From: an uncultured Clostridiaceae bacterium
Lineage (GTDB): Bacteria; Bacillota; Clostridia; TANB77; CAG-508
Assembly (NCBI GenBank): GCA_947642455.1
Contig: CANRSN010000001.1
Span: 62,001 to 126,000, forward strand
Length of the DNA: 64,000 nucleotides
Direction of reading: 5' to 3'
Part shown: positions 29,047 through 39,000 of the stretch, piece by piece
How positions within the stretch are numbered: position 1 is the stretch's first letter
Layout of the letters: every line of letters begins with the position of its first letter
Made by a program: the position numbers and the translations under genes
Notes under the pieces: generated by a model
What the model was told of the DNA's origin: nothing
Database searches by the model: none
What the model saw: only the letters and a program-made list of their open reading frames with translations

Positions 29047-29442
29047 ATGATACTTGAAGAGCGGTCTTTACCATTAAGTGATGTAGGAAATGTTTTTAAA
29101 ATTATAGCAGAAGAATTAAGTGCAAATGTAAATACACAAATTATAATTAATGATGACATTCTAAAAGAGATAAAACGTAACAATTGTGATTATCATGTGT
29201 ATTTTCATAACTATCTGGATGATTTTGAAGTAAGTGAATGGTATACATTACATGAAAAACATGCTTTTTCTCCAGAAATTTCAAAATTAGGAATAAAGCT
29301 GTTTGGACATAATTATTCACAATTAACAAGATTCAGTTTTCGTGGTTATAATTTCTCTAAAAGCACTTGCAAATCTGATACAGAATTTACTTATTTCGGC
29401 GGACATGACATACAGCGAATTTTGGTTATTGAAATATCATAG
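29047..29442 (+). CDS. Unknown 131-residue cargo protein with CGG at codon 6
   Basis: I do not recognise this protein. It has a very strong RBS (AAAGGAGG, 7 bases) and its own terminator. The sequence is rich in His and aromatic residues (NNCDYHVYFHNYLDD, EWYTLHEKHAF, KLFGHNYSQLTRFSFRGYNF) and ends FGGHDIQRILVIEIS. No membrane segment is visible. Codon 6 is CGG (29062-29064), in the context GAG-CGG-TCT. A +1 shift there would stop after four more codons, so this gene reads CGG in frame or is controlled by that choice. The leader has a CTCC-TTTC-GGAG hairpin and repeated CTAGTATTTTAC. Confidence 0.65.
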   Translation: MILEERSLPLSDVGNVFKIIAEELSANVNTQIIINDDILKEIKRNNCDYHVYFHNYLDDFEVSEWYTLHEKHAFSPEISKLGIKLFGHNYSQLTRFSFRGYNFSKSTCKSDTEFTYFGGHDIQRILVIEIS

Positions 29443-29460
29443 TATAAGTATCATATATAA

Positions 29461-29494
29461 CAATCCACAGGTAAAAACTGTGGATTGTTATTAT
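29461..29494 (+). terminator. Terminator between cargo gene and mobV
   Basis: CAATCCACAG (29461-29470) pairs perfectly with CTGTGGATTG (29478-29487) and is followed by TTATTATT. It also covers the end of convergent mobV. Confidence 0.85.
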
Positions 29495-30681
29495 TAAATC
29501 TCTAAATTCCATTCTTTCTCTTTTTCTTCTCTTTTTAATTGTTTTTCTGCATCTAAAAAAGTATTTGTCTCTTTTTCAAAGTTACTAACTAATTCTTTTG
29601 ATTCTCCAATTCCAAATTTTTGGCAAATCCATTTTATAAATTTTTCTACAGTGTCATAAAACTTATCTACTACTTTGTGCAAATGATTATTCTCTTTTTC
29701 TAGACCTTTAATTTTAGTTTTATATTTCCATTCTATATCAAATTCCTTTTGCTTATATTCGGCCTTAATATGTTCTACTTCATTGTGTAAATTCGCATTA
29801 TCATTCATTATTCTATCTCTTTCTTTTTGATACTTTTCTGCTTCTTCTATAACCTTTGTTTGTCTTGATATTTCCTTATGCAAATCCATATTATCTTGAT
29901 ATAAATTTTGGATTAAGTCATCTTTTGGTTTTATAATCTCTTTTAAAATTTTCTCATCTCTTTTCTTTGATAACCTGTTAATATTAATGTCAGTAATATT
30001 AGGAACATCTGGTAATTCTAATTTTATATTTTTTAGAGTTTCTTTCGTTTGTTCATAATTTGTTATATTTTTATATTCTTTCAATGTATAATGAACTCTG
30101 TCTGTTTCTTCTTTTGGTAAGCCTCTTTGTAATTCAAATCCATTTGACACCATATATTCAAAAAAAGCATTTTGTAATTGTCTGTAACTATCTTTGGCTT
30201 TCCAAAATTCACTACAAGCTAATTTATCAATAGGATTTCCTTTTTTATCAGTTGTATGGACTACTGGCAAAAAAATTAAGTGCATATGAGGTGTTTGTTC
30301 ATCTCTATGCACTTTAGCAGATAAAATATATTGTTCTCCTAAATCTTTATATTCCATTACAAATTTATATGCAGTTTCAAAGAATCTTTTTGTTCCTTCT
30401 TCGCCTATTCTATCAAAAAAATTATGATCTGATGTTATTATATATTCACAAGCTATATTACTTACAGTTTTTATTTGTCCTTTCAGATCATATTTCTTTA
30501 AAATTTTATCAAATTCTTTCATATAATTAAATTCTGGATCTTTTAATGAATAATTTAGATGTGATTTTGTCCTATCTATATCCTTATTTGAATAATGTTT
30601 GTTCTTTCTTTCATCATGGCGATATACTGCCATTAAATTTTCTCTTTTGTATTTTGTATTTCTAATAATCGCATAGCTCAT
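29494..30681 (-). CDS. MobV-family relaxase (TnpZ-like)
   Basis: A 395-residue relaxase of the Mob_Pre/MobV family, which nicks oriT to start mobilization. Motif 1 is IRNTKYKRENL with NIxxH-like context replaced by YRHDERKN. The metal-binding motif HRDEQTPHMHLIFLPV (about 155-170) is intact. The C-terminal half is a long coiled coil (about 230-390, rich in E, K and N), as in TnpZ. RBS AAGGAGG lies upstream. In Tn4451 the relaxase acts on a site just upstream of its own gene, which here is the hairpin-rich region at 30700-30905. Confidence 0.88.
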   Translation of the reverse strand: MSYAIIRNTKYKRENLMAVYRHDERKNKHYSNKDIDRTKSHLNYSLKDPEFNYMKEFDKILKKYDLKGQIKTVSNIACEYIITSDHNFFDRIGEEGTKRFFETAYKFVMEYKDLGEQYILSAKVHRDEQTPHMHLIFLPVVHTTDKKGNPIDKLACSEFWKAKDSYRQLQNAFFEYMVSNGFELQRGLPKEETDRVHYTLKEYKNITNYEQTKETLKNIKLELPDVPNITDININRLSKKRDEKILKEIIKPKDDLIQNLYQDNMDLHKEISRQTKVIEEAEKYQKERDRIMNDNANLHNEVEHIKAEYKQKEFDIEWKYKTKIKGLEKENNHLHKVVDKFYDTVEKFIKWICQKFGIGESKELVSNFEKETNTFLDAEKQLKREEKEKEWNLEI

Positions 30682-30699
30682 TTTTTACCTCCTTGCTCG

Positions 30700-30905
30700 T
30701 GCTAATAAACACGACTAAATTTTATAATTTTCTCCTTTTTTGAATTGTGTTGTAACACAACTACAATACTTTTTTAACGCTATTCGCTAAAAGTATTTGT
30801 TGTGGCAGGGAAAAATTTATTTTTCCCCACACCCCTTTGCCCAAAAAATATCTACATATTTTTTAGGTTTTAGTTAAAATTGCTATTCGCAACTTTAACT
30901 AAAAA
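30700..30905. other. Hairpin-rich region upstream of mobV, candidate oriT
   Basis: This stretch without genes holds several inverted repeats: TTGTGTT-GT-AACACAA (30745-30760), ACAATACTTTT with AAAAGTATTTGT (about 30763-30800), GGGAAAAAT-TT-ATTTTTCCC near 30808-30828 and TTTTAGTTAAA with TTTAACTAAAA (30868-30904). MobV relaxases nick beside an inverted repeat upstream of their gene, so the first repeat is the best oriT candidate. I cannot assign the nick. Confidence 0.45.
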
Positions 30906-30947
30906 ATCAGCTACCAAAGTAGTTTATCTACTTTAATTGCTGATTTT
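30903..30947 (-). terminator. Terminator of the replication-type HTH gene
   Basis: AAAATCAGC (30903-30911) pairs with GCTGATTTT (30939-30947), with an inner AAAGTAG/CTACTTT stem. On the minus strand it ends in T6. It lies 3 bases after the stop at 30950. Confidence 0.85.
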
Positions 30948-30949
30948 AT

Positions 30950-31480
30950 TTATACAAATGCGTCTGCATTTGCATATAATTTAGTAAAGTCAAAGGTTGT
31001 ATAATCTCTTCCATTATAATCCGATTTATATCTCTTATTGCTATTCGAACTATTATTATATATCTTTTTATTTTTTATATTATTTATTATATCTTTGTCA
31101 TTTTTGCCCATAGGGTATGGTTGTTTTTGACTATCTAAATAGCTATTTTCTTCAATACCCTCTTGAACTTCTTGACTATACCTATTGATATTTTCAACTA
31201 TAGGTGTAATCTGTCTTTCTTCTATTTCTTTACTATCTATTTTGTATTTTAACTTAACACTTACATATCCTTTATCTTTTAGTGAACTTATAATTTTAGA
31301 TACTCTTTCGTGTGTTACATTTACAATATTTGCAATATATTTATTACTTGCAAAGCAACTTTTAGTTTCTTCACTTAAATACATAATTATTGCAAGTATT
31401 ATTTTTTCTTTATCAGATAAATCTTCATTTAATAAAATTTCTGCTGGTATCCATAGTCCTTTTAATTTTTGCATTTGCAC
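30950..31480 (-). CDS. Helix-turn-helix replication-initiator-like protein
   Basis: A 176-residue protein. The first 90 residues form a winged-helix domain (LKGLWIPAEILLNEDLSDKE, then SNKYIANIVNVTHERVSKII and a KGYVSVKL wing) like the N-terminal domain of RepA/DnaD-type initiators in Bacillota plasmids and integrative elements. The rest is low in complexity and rich in N, K and Y, with a short conserved-looking end (DFTKLYANADAF). Its position beside mobV suggests a role in element replication or regulation. RBS GAAAGGAGGAG. The full initiator activity is not proven. Confidence 0.65.
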   Translation of the reverse strand: MQMQKLKGLWIPAEILLNEDLSDKEKIILAIIMYLSEETKSCFASNKYIANIVNVTHERVSKIISSLKDKGYVSVKLKYKIDSKEIEERQITPIVENINRYSQEVQEGIEENSYLDSQKQPYPMGKNDKDIINNIKNKKIYNNSSNSNKRYKSDYNGRDYTTFDFTKLYANADAFV

Positions 31481-31560
31481 TCCTCCTTTCGTTTAGTTTT
31501 TTTTCACTCCACGTTCAATTTTGTAGCTTTTAAAATTGTTTTTAGTATAATTTTAGGTCA

Positions 31561-31600
31561 AAAAAATAAACCTTAAAATTTTTGTTTTTTAAGGTTTATT
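31561..31600 (-). terminator. Terminator of the Fic gene
   Basis: AATAAACCTTAAAA (31565-31578) pairs with TTTTAAGGTTTATT (31587-31600). On the minus strand it is followed by a T-run. The 220-base gap between the HTH gene and fic contains this hairpin and otherwise no gene. Confidence 0.75.
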
Positions 31601-31703
31601 TAATATGTGAAAAACTAAAAATCATTTTTATTAATCTTGTTTCACATTTTTAAATTATCTGTATTTTAATTCATTTTGTTTGCACCAATTAATAGCTATT
31701 TCT

Positions 31704-32750
31704 TTATTTTTTCATATATTTTGTATTTCTTCCACTTCCTATTATTTGTATTAATCCTTCTTTTACCATTGTTCCGAGTATTGCCTCAACTGTTGTGCTA
31801 CTGACATCTGGTAGTATCTTACAAATTTCAGCTTTTGAAATAGGTGTTAGATTATTTAGTACTGTTGCTTCAATTCTTGCTTTCTTCGTAATTTTATTGC
31901 TATTTACAACACTAAATCTTTTATCTAATTCTTTATAACACATATATAAAGTTGATAAAAAATTCTCTATAAAAGGAATATAACTATGTTCATTTTCTAA
32001 CCAATTAATAGAAGATAATCTTAGTGCTTCATAATAATTTCCTTTACTATTATTTATTTGTTCTTCAAACGAAACATATTTACCAACATCAAATCCATTT
32101 TTATATAATAATAACAATGTTAATAGTCTTGACATTCTTCCATTACCATCTCTAAATGGATGTATGCAAAGAAAATCAAGAATAAAACATGGAATTAGTA
32201 ATAATTGATTAATATTATAATTATTACTTGCGTCATGATATGCAAGTATAAGTTGTTCCATTGCCTCTGGTGTTTCTTTTGCTGATAATGGTTTAAATCT
32301 CATTTTCCTGTTTCCGTCTTTATCTTCTTCTACAATATAGTTTTCATTTATTTTATATTTCCCTGCATCTTCAATTCCTGTATATGACATCATTATTTCA
32401 TGTAATCTTAAAATTGTATTTTCACTTAATTCAATCTCTTCATAATGTAGATGTATTTCATTTAAGCTATCACGATAACCCGCAATTTCATTTTCATTAT
32501 GATTTAATGGTTTACTGTTTTGATTTACTATTTCTTCTATACGTTCATCACTAGTTACAATTCCTTCTATAGCATTTGAACTTTTAACTGATTGTACTAC
32601 TGCTATTTTTTCTAATTCTGTAAATATTCTTTCATATTCATCTTTTCTTATCTTTGCTCCTGTTTTTAATGCATATATAGTTCCTGTTATATTTATCAAA
32701 TTGGCTGGTAGTAAGCCATTATCAAGAAAAGAATAATTAAATTTTTTCAT
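31704..32750 (-). CDS. Fic-family AMP transferase-like protein with N-terminal inhibitory motif
   Basis: A 348-residue Fic protein. These enzymes usually transfer AMP from ATP to a target hydroxyl. The Fic_N region has SNAIEGI (about residue 37-43), which fits the (S/T)xxxE(G/N) inhibitory motif. The core motif HPFRDGNGRMSRLL (about 205-218) is complete, with the catalytic His and the anion hole. A winged-helix C-terminus (KAEICKILPDVSSTTVEAIL) suggests self-regulation by DNA binding. ATG at 32750 follows GAAGGAAATAAA. The ATG 7 codons earlier would put the RBS inside the gene. An operator-like array lies just upstream. No separate antitoxin is seen. Confidence 0.9.
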   Translation of the reverse strand: MKKFNYSFLDNGLLPANLINITGTIYALKTGAKIRKDEYERIFTELEKIAVVQSVKSSNAIEGIVTSDERIEEIVNQNSKPLNHNENEIAGYRDSLNEIHLHYEEIELSENTILRLHEIMMSYTGIEDAGKYKINENYIVEEDKDGNRKMRFKPLSAKETPEAMEQLILAYHDASNNYNINQLLLIPCFILDFLCIHPFRDGNGRMSRLLTLLLLYKNGFDVGKYVSFEEQINNSKGNYYEALRLSSINWLENEHSYIPFIENFLSTLYMCYKELDKRFSVVNSNKITKKARIEATVLNNLTPISKAEICKILPDVSSTTVEAILGTMVKEGLIQIIGSGRNTKYMKK

Positions 32751-32766
32751 TTTATTTCCTTCTTTC

Positions 32767-32880
32767 TGCATATACTCTATGACTTTATATGCATATATGT
32801 TATATTATCTGCATATATTTTATCATTTTATATGCATAAAGTCAATGATATTCTGCATATAATTTTTAATTTTATATGCA
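32767..32880. promoter_or_regulatory. Three-fold palindromic operator array upstream of fic
   Basis: CTGCATATA-N10/11-TATATGCA occurs three times, with half-sites at 32767/32786, 32810/32829 and 32854/32873. In each, the half-site starts are 19 bases apart and units repeat every 43-44 bases, about four helical turns. The unit nearest the gene overlaps the fic leader. The Fic protein has a C-terminal winged helix, so autoregulation is the simplest explanation. Confidence 0.75.
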
Positions 32881-32905
32881 GTAAAATTATAATTATTTTC
32901 TCACA

Positions 32906-32971
32906 ATTTTGTTTACTATACTAAACAAAATTATTATTTTCATTGCTTTTATTTATTGTACTAAACAAAAT
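32906..32971. repeat. Direct and inverted TACTAAACAAAAT repeats
   Basis: TACTAAACAAAAT occurs at 32919-32931 and 32959-32971 (40 bases apart), and its inverted form ATTTTGTTTA at 32906-32915. A weaker inverted copy lies near 32986-33000. They sit between the fic operator array and the left end of the element. They could be recombinase or excisionase arm-binding sites. The stretch 32972-33067 holds no gene that I can see. Confidence 0.5.
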
Positions 32972-33067
32972 ATGTTTTTTAATGATTTTTGTTCAGTGTA
33001 TAATTTATGTATTTAAGAGTATCAATATTAAGTTAGTCGTTCGAGCATTTGCTAAGTTACGAATAAC

Positions 33068-36000
33068 TTATGCAACCGAACATTGTGAGGTTGTATTCCT
33101 TAAAAACTGTCCATAATCACAACACTCATGGGTATACTGTCCACCATTTTCTCTTGTACCTGGTAAATATGCCTTAATATATCCTGGTTCTAATTTGCTT
33201 TTTTCAAAAGGAGGATCTAGTAATTTAATAATTCCATTCTCCTTATCGATTAAATGATTTTCCAAGCTTTCCATTGAAATATATTTTTTATCATTATCAC
33301 CTGCTCCAGAAATAGTTGCCCAACTTTGCGAAATTCCATCAATTCTACATTCCTCATTACTTATTGTTCCTAACACCTGACCATCATCCATATATGCTCT
33401 TTTATACCATCTACCGTCCCATGCTTTTGTATTTATAGCCTTCTTTATATCTTCTGCAATTTTTTTATATCTATCTATATTCGTATCTTGTTTTTTTTGC
33501 ATAATAGGAATCCATCTAATTAATATATCATACAAGAAAAATCCAAGCCATACACTCTCCCCTCTTCCCTTATTTCCAACAGTGCTAAATCCATCATTCC
33601 AGTCACCTGAACCTATTTTAGGAAGTCCATTTTCTCCAAAATTAAAAGATTTTTCTAGCGCTTTTGCACAATGTTCATATATACTTGCCTTTTCTTGTGC
33701 TTCAACATATAAATCATATCTTTCATCAATTCCATCCTCCAAAACTTCGCCCTTTCTAAATGGTGTAATCTCTTCCAAAATACTATAATCATTTGTAAAT
33801 TCTACATATTGCTCCACTAAATATACTAACCATAAAAGATCATCTGAAAACCTTGTTCTTATTCCTTTTGAAGTTGCTTCATGCCACCAATGTTCAACAT
33901 CTCCTTCTATAAATTGATGTCTACTGTGTTTTATTATTTGATTTTTCATAAATTCTGGCTCAATATATTTTAATCCTATTGTGTCTTGTAGTTGATCTCT
34001 GAAGCCAAAAGCTCCCCCTGATTGATAAAACCCCGATTTTGCCCACAATCTACTTGTAATTGTTTGATATACTAACCAGTTTATTAATATATTAAATGAT
34101 TCCATTGGAGTTTTTACTTCTATTCTACCAATTAAGTCTTCCCAATATTTTTGTACAATTTCAAGTTCATTTGTACAATGTCCTATTTTGCAATATTTAT
34201 ATGCCATATCCTGACATGTTAATTCATCTTTTTCTAACCCTAAAAGTATTGAAATACTTTTACTTTCATATGCTTCTAATTCTATTTCTAATTGAATTGC
34301 CATTATTCCATTTTTATTTATACATGTTTGATTATTTAGCCCTACTCTTTTTAATGCTTCTGGATTTGCCAAATTTCCATTTCCTATAAAAAATTCTTTG
34401 TTTGTTGTAAAATATTCTATTTTCTCACTACTTGAAACATATACTATATCTTTAAAATCTTCATTAGCTATATTTTTAGCTTGTAATATATTCGAGTTTT
34501 TGTTAAATTTTACATCAATAAAACCTTTTGTTTTAATTTCATCTTCTCCTAAAACTGGTTTAATATAATATACTAATTTTAACTTTCTTTTACGTGGTTC
34601 TAAATTTTTCAAATTTAATAAATTAATTTTTATATTTTCATTTTTTGCAACATATACACTTAAGTTTTGCACAATTTGACTACTTGTGTGCATATATTTT
34701 GCATAACCAAACCCATAAGTTACATAATAGTCATTTTCATCTGGCATTGGATTTACTCCTAGTGACCAAGTTTTCAAACTTTCTTTATCTTGCAGATAAA
34801 TTACTTCTGATGGTAAATCTATAACTTGATTATTAGACCAAGCTGTAATTCTACCCATTCTACAATTTCCATTACCCCAAGTATAACCTCCTAGTCCTTC
34901 TGTGACTAAAGTTCCAAAATTTTCATTTGCCATAATATTGCTCCAAACTGTTGGAAGCATATTTTCCTTATTTACTCTTATTATATACTCTTTTCCGTCT
35001 TTTGAAAAACCTCCATATTCATTGCAATATTTCAATTTTTCTGAATCTAATGTTTTAGTTACTTTCTCTTCTTGCTCAATATTTATTTTTTGTGGTTCAT
35101 AACCAATATCTTTTTGTTTTTCTACATATTCTTCTTCTAAATCTTTTAATTGCCTATTTATAGGACCTTTTTGTGCATCTATTATTACTTTTGCTCTTAC
35201 ATCAAATAATTCTTCATCTTCTACATTTTCTAATACAAAAATACCACCTCTAACATTTTGCATATATCCTAAATTTTTATTTAATATACTATTTAAAATT
35301 CCCTCTTTTACATAATTTTCATAACTGTTTGGTTCTTTATTTATAATAACTAAATCAATTTCTACATTTTTTGCTCTAAAATATTCATATGCTTTTAATA
35401 TGTCTTCTAAAACATATATATCATTAATACTTGCAATTTTAACTACAAGTATTGGTATATCACCTGATATTCCATATTTCCATAATTCACTTTGACTATA
35501 ATTTTTATCTCTATTTACATGCTTAATATTTTTTAGTGGATTATTAAATAGTAAATATCCTAATAATTTTTGATAATCTAAAATATTTTTATAATTTACT
35601 CCTAAATATCTATTTTCCGCTTCCATCCTTGCACTACTTAATTCAAAAGTTCTGTTTATATTTTCATAATTGCAATATTCTTTTATTGTATCTACTACAT
35701 CTTGCCTATTTTCTGAAACAGCTATTATTAAACTCAAATTTATACTTTCCTCTGGTTTTAGCGAAATAGTCCTTTTCATTGCTACAATAGGGTCTATTGT
35801 TAATTCCGTTTTTTTTGAAAAAGGCTTTGAAAATTTTATCATATTAGGAATCTCTAAATTACCTCTTCCATATAATTTTTCCTTATCTATTTCATATTCT
35901 AAATCACCTATTGTATTGTCTTTTGAATATAAATTTACTGCCATATATACTTGCTTTTGAATATCATTTCTATCTTTTCTTTTAACTAAAATAGTATTTG

Positions 36001-39000
36001 TATCTTCTAAAAATTCATATTCTAAAAATAAATTATTAAATGCAGGATGTGCATAGTCTTGTGCTTCACCTGATAACACAGGTTCTAATACACTTGTTAC
36101 TTCCAATGTTTCCTCTTCTAGTCCTATATTTTTCAATTTTATATTTCTTATTTCTACAGCCTTTTCTGGTGCTATTGTACTTTTTATAGTTGTTTCTATT
36201 GGACCATCAATTCTTAAAATTTTGTCTACATCTTCTGTATATGTTATTTCAATCTTTTCTGGCTTTGATAAATATTTTTCATAATTTGATGACCATATTC
36301 TTTTATTTTTTATATTTTTCACGTAGAAAAATATTCCCTGCGCTTCATCTGAGGTAGATTTAAATCTACTTATTAAAACATCTTTATATTTACTATATCC
36401 TCTTCCATGTTCATTTGTAACTACTGTATATTTTCCATTTGACCTTACATTTATATTTGGAAGTTTTACATTTTCTATTTTTGAAATAACTCTTTGAGCA
36501 TAATTTTCATAATCTATATACTTAATTTTACTTGGCTTTTCTTTTTGTTCTTTTGTAATAATTACACTCTCTGGCATTCTTTCTTGAAGTAGTATATCTA
36601 CGGCTTCTATTTCTGGATTATTATGAAATCTTTTTTGTAATATCATATCATTAAAAAAGTTATTTATTGATAGCAAAATTAAACCTTGATGATGTGCCAT
36701 ATATGTTTTAACAACAGCACACTTCTCTTTTCTCTTTAATCTTGATACTGTATAATCTATTGATTCATAAAATCCATATTTATTATTCATCTGTTCCTTT
36801 TCTAACTTTTTCAAATTCTCTACTACTTCTCTTGGTTGTTGTGTTATTGCCATAAATGAACCATATGATGATATAACTATATCTTCATCTAGCCCTCTTT
36901 TTAATCCTAACCATGGAATACCTATAGCTTTATACTGATAATTATTATTTAGATCTTTTACATTAAATGCAGCTTCTGAAAAGCCCCAAGGAACTCCTAA
37001 TTTTTTTGCATATTCTTTCTGACTCATAATCATAAAATTACAAGACTCATCTAATAAACTTCCTTTGTATTTTTTTATATTTATATTTGGCATTAAATAT
37101 TCAAACGCTGTTCCTGACCAAGATATAAGCCCTTTATATCCATCTAAGGTAGTTAACGTTCTACTCAAATTATACCAATGTTTTGGTGAAACATCTTTTT
37201 TAGCTATTGCAACTAAACTTGCCTGTCTTGCCTCAGATGCTAATAAATCATAATAAGAATCTGTAAGTTTCCCTTCTTCTACATTATAACCTATTGTAAA
37301 TAATCTTTTTTCTGCATCGTATAAAATTTTAAAATCAGTTTCATCAATTAATTTCTTTAAATATTCAATATTATGTCTAATTTGTTGTAATACTTGTTCT
37401 TCTAATATTTCATTTTTCTTTAACTCATTATATCTATCTTCTACTTTTGGTGATATACCTTCACTTTCTATTTGTTTTGATTTTCCTCCATTTTGTTCTT
37501 TTAATACATTTTTCTTACTTTTTTCTTGTTTTTCTAAAACCTCTTCTAAGAATTGTTTAGCAACATAAACATAGCCTACAAAATTCCCACTATCAACAGT
37601 TGAAATATATCTTGGGATTAAAGGTTGCAAATTTTTAATATCATACCAATTATACAAATGACCATTCCATTTAGGCATATTCTCAATAGTTTGAATCATT
37701 AAATTTAATAAATTAACACTATAACTTAAAGTTTCATAACATAAATCATAAGCAGATATTACAGCCAGCATTGCTAGTCCTATATTTGTTGAAGATGTTC
37801 TTTGTACTACTTTTGGTTTTCTATCTTCTTGATAATTGTCTGGTGGCAAATAATTATTTTCTTTTATCAAATTATCTTTAAAAAACTGCCAAGTTTTTTG
37901 ACCTATTTCAAAAACATATTCCCTATCTTTTTCGTTAAGTTCTTCTATTTTCTTTTTTTCATTATTAGGTCTTCCTATATACCACATAAACACAGGTGTA
38001 ACTAACCATATTATACAAATAACTACTGTAATTACTAATGCTACACTATTTTTTAAAAATGTAAATGCAATCACTAACCCAATTATTCCTAAAATAATAT
38101 TTGGTAACATATTAAAATAATATGATTTCAAATCTGTTTTTGCCAGCTTTTCTGCTTCTTCTGAAGTTGTCCATTCTAGCATGTTCTTTTTACTTATACA
38201 CATTCTATATGCAGTTTTAACTATTGCATTTAAAGAATTGTAACAATTATCTGGAAGAACACCTAAACTTACAAATCCCCTTAAAATACTTGCTAGAAAA
38301 GAATTTATTGTTGGAGCAAAACTCTTTTTTCCATCTTGACCTTCTTTTCTATATACTATTTTATTTATAATATCTATAATCATTGGCATAAACACTGTGA
38401 GTATCCCAACTAGAAATAACTGCCATGAATTCACATTATAAACTACTGATGTTATAACAGCTAGAACAAACACCAATACTGTAAATGTTGGAGTAATTGC
38501 TCTTATTAAATTGTCTAATATCTTATATTTTGATAATTTATTTAATGGATTTCTCTTTCTTTTTTCCTTTTTATCTTTAATAGATTTTCTTAACCATTGA
38601 ATAATTTGGAAATCTCCTCTAATCCATCTATGTTGTCTTGATTTAAAACTATTATAATTCGCAGGGTAACCATCTAATAGCATAATATCACTAGCTAAAG
38701 CACATCTTAAATAACTTCCTTCTAATAAATCATGACTAAGAACCATATTTTCGGGAATTTCATTACTCAAGACTTGCGAAAACACTTGAAGGTTATATAT
38801 TCCTTTTCCTGTAAAAATTCCTTCATCAAAATTATCTTGATAAACATCTGAAATTGCATTTGTATATGAGTCTGTTCCTCCGCTTCCTGCAAATATCTTA
38901 GTGAATAATGTTTTTAGACTATTATCTAAATCTATCCCGACTCTTGGTTGAATTAGTGCATGTCCTTTAATTACCAAATCACCATTTTCATTTAAAATAG

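Larger units (their letters stand above)
25321..33124. mobile_element. Tn4451-like mobilizable element inserted in the glucan synthase gene
   Basis: About 7.8 kb between imperfect terminal inverted repeats (TGTTGTTGTGGACATTTT at 25321 and the complement of AAAACTGTCCATAATCACAACA ending at 33124). The content matches the Tn4451/Tn5398 plan: a large serine recombinase at one end, a small TnpW-like ORF and a MobV-type relaxase like TnpZ, plus a replication-type HTH protein, a DUF6076 protein, an unknown 131-residue protein and a Fic protein as cargo. It lacks conjugation genes, so it needs a helper for transfer. The flanking host codons join in frame when it is removed. Confidence 0.9.
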
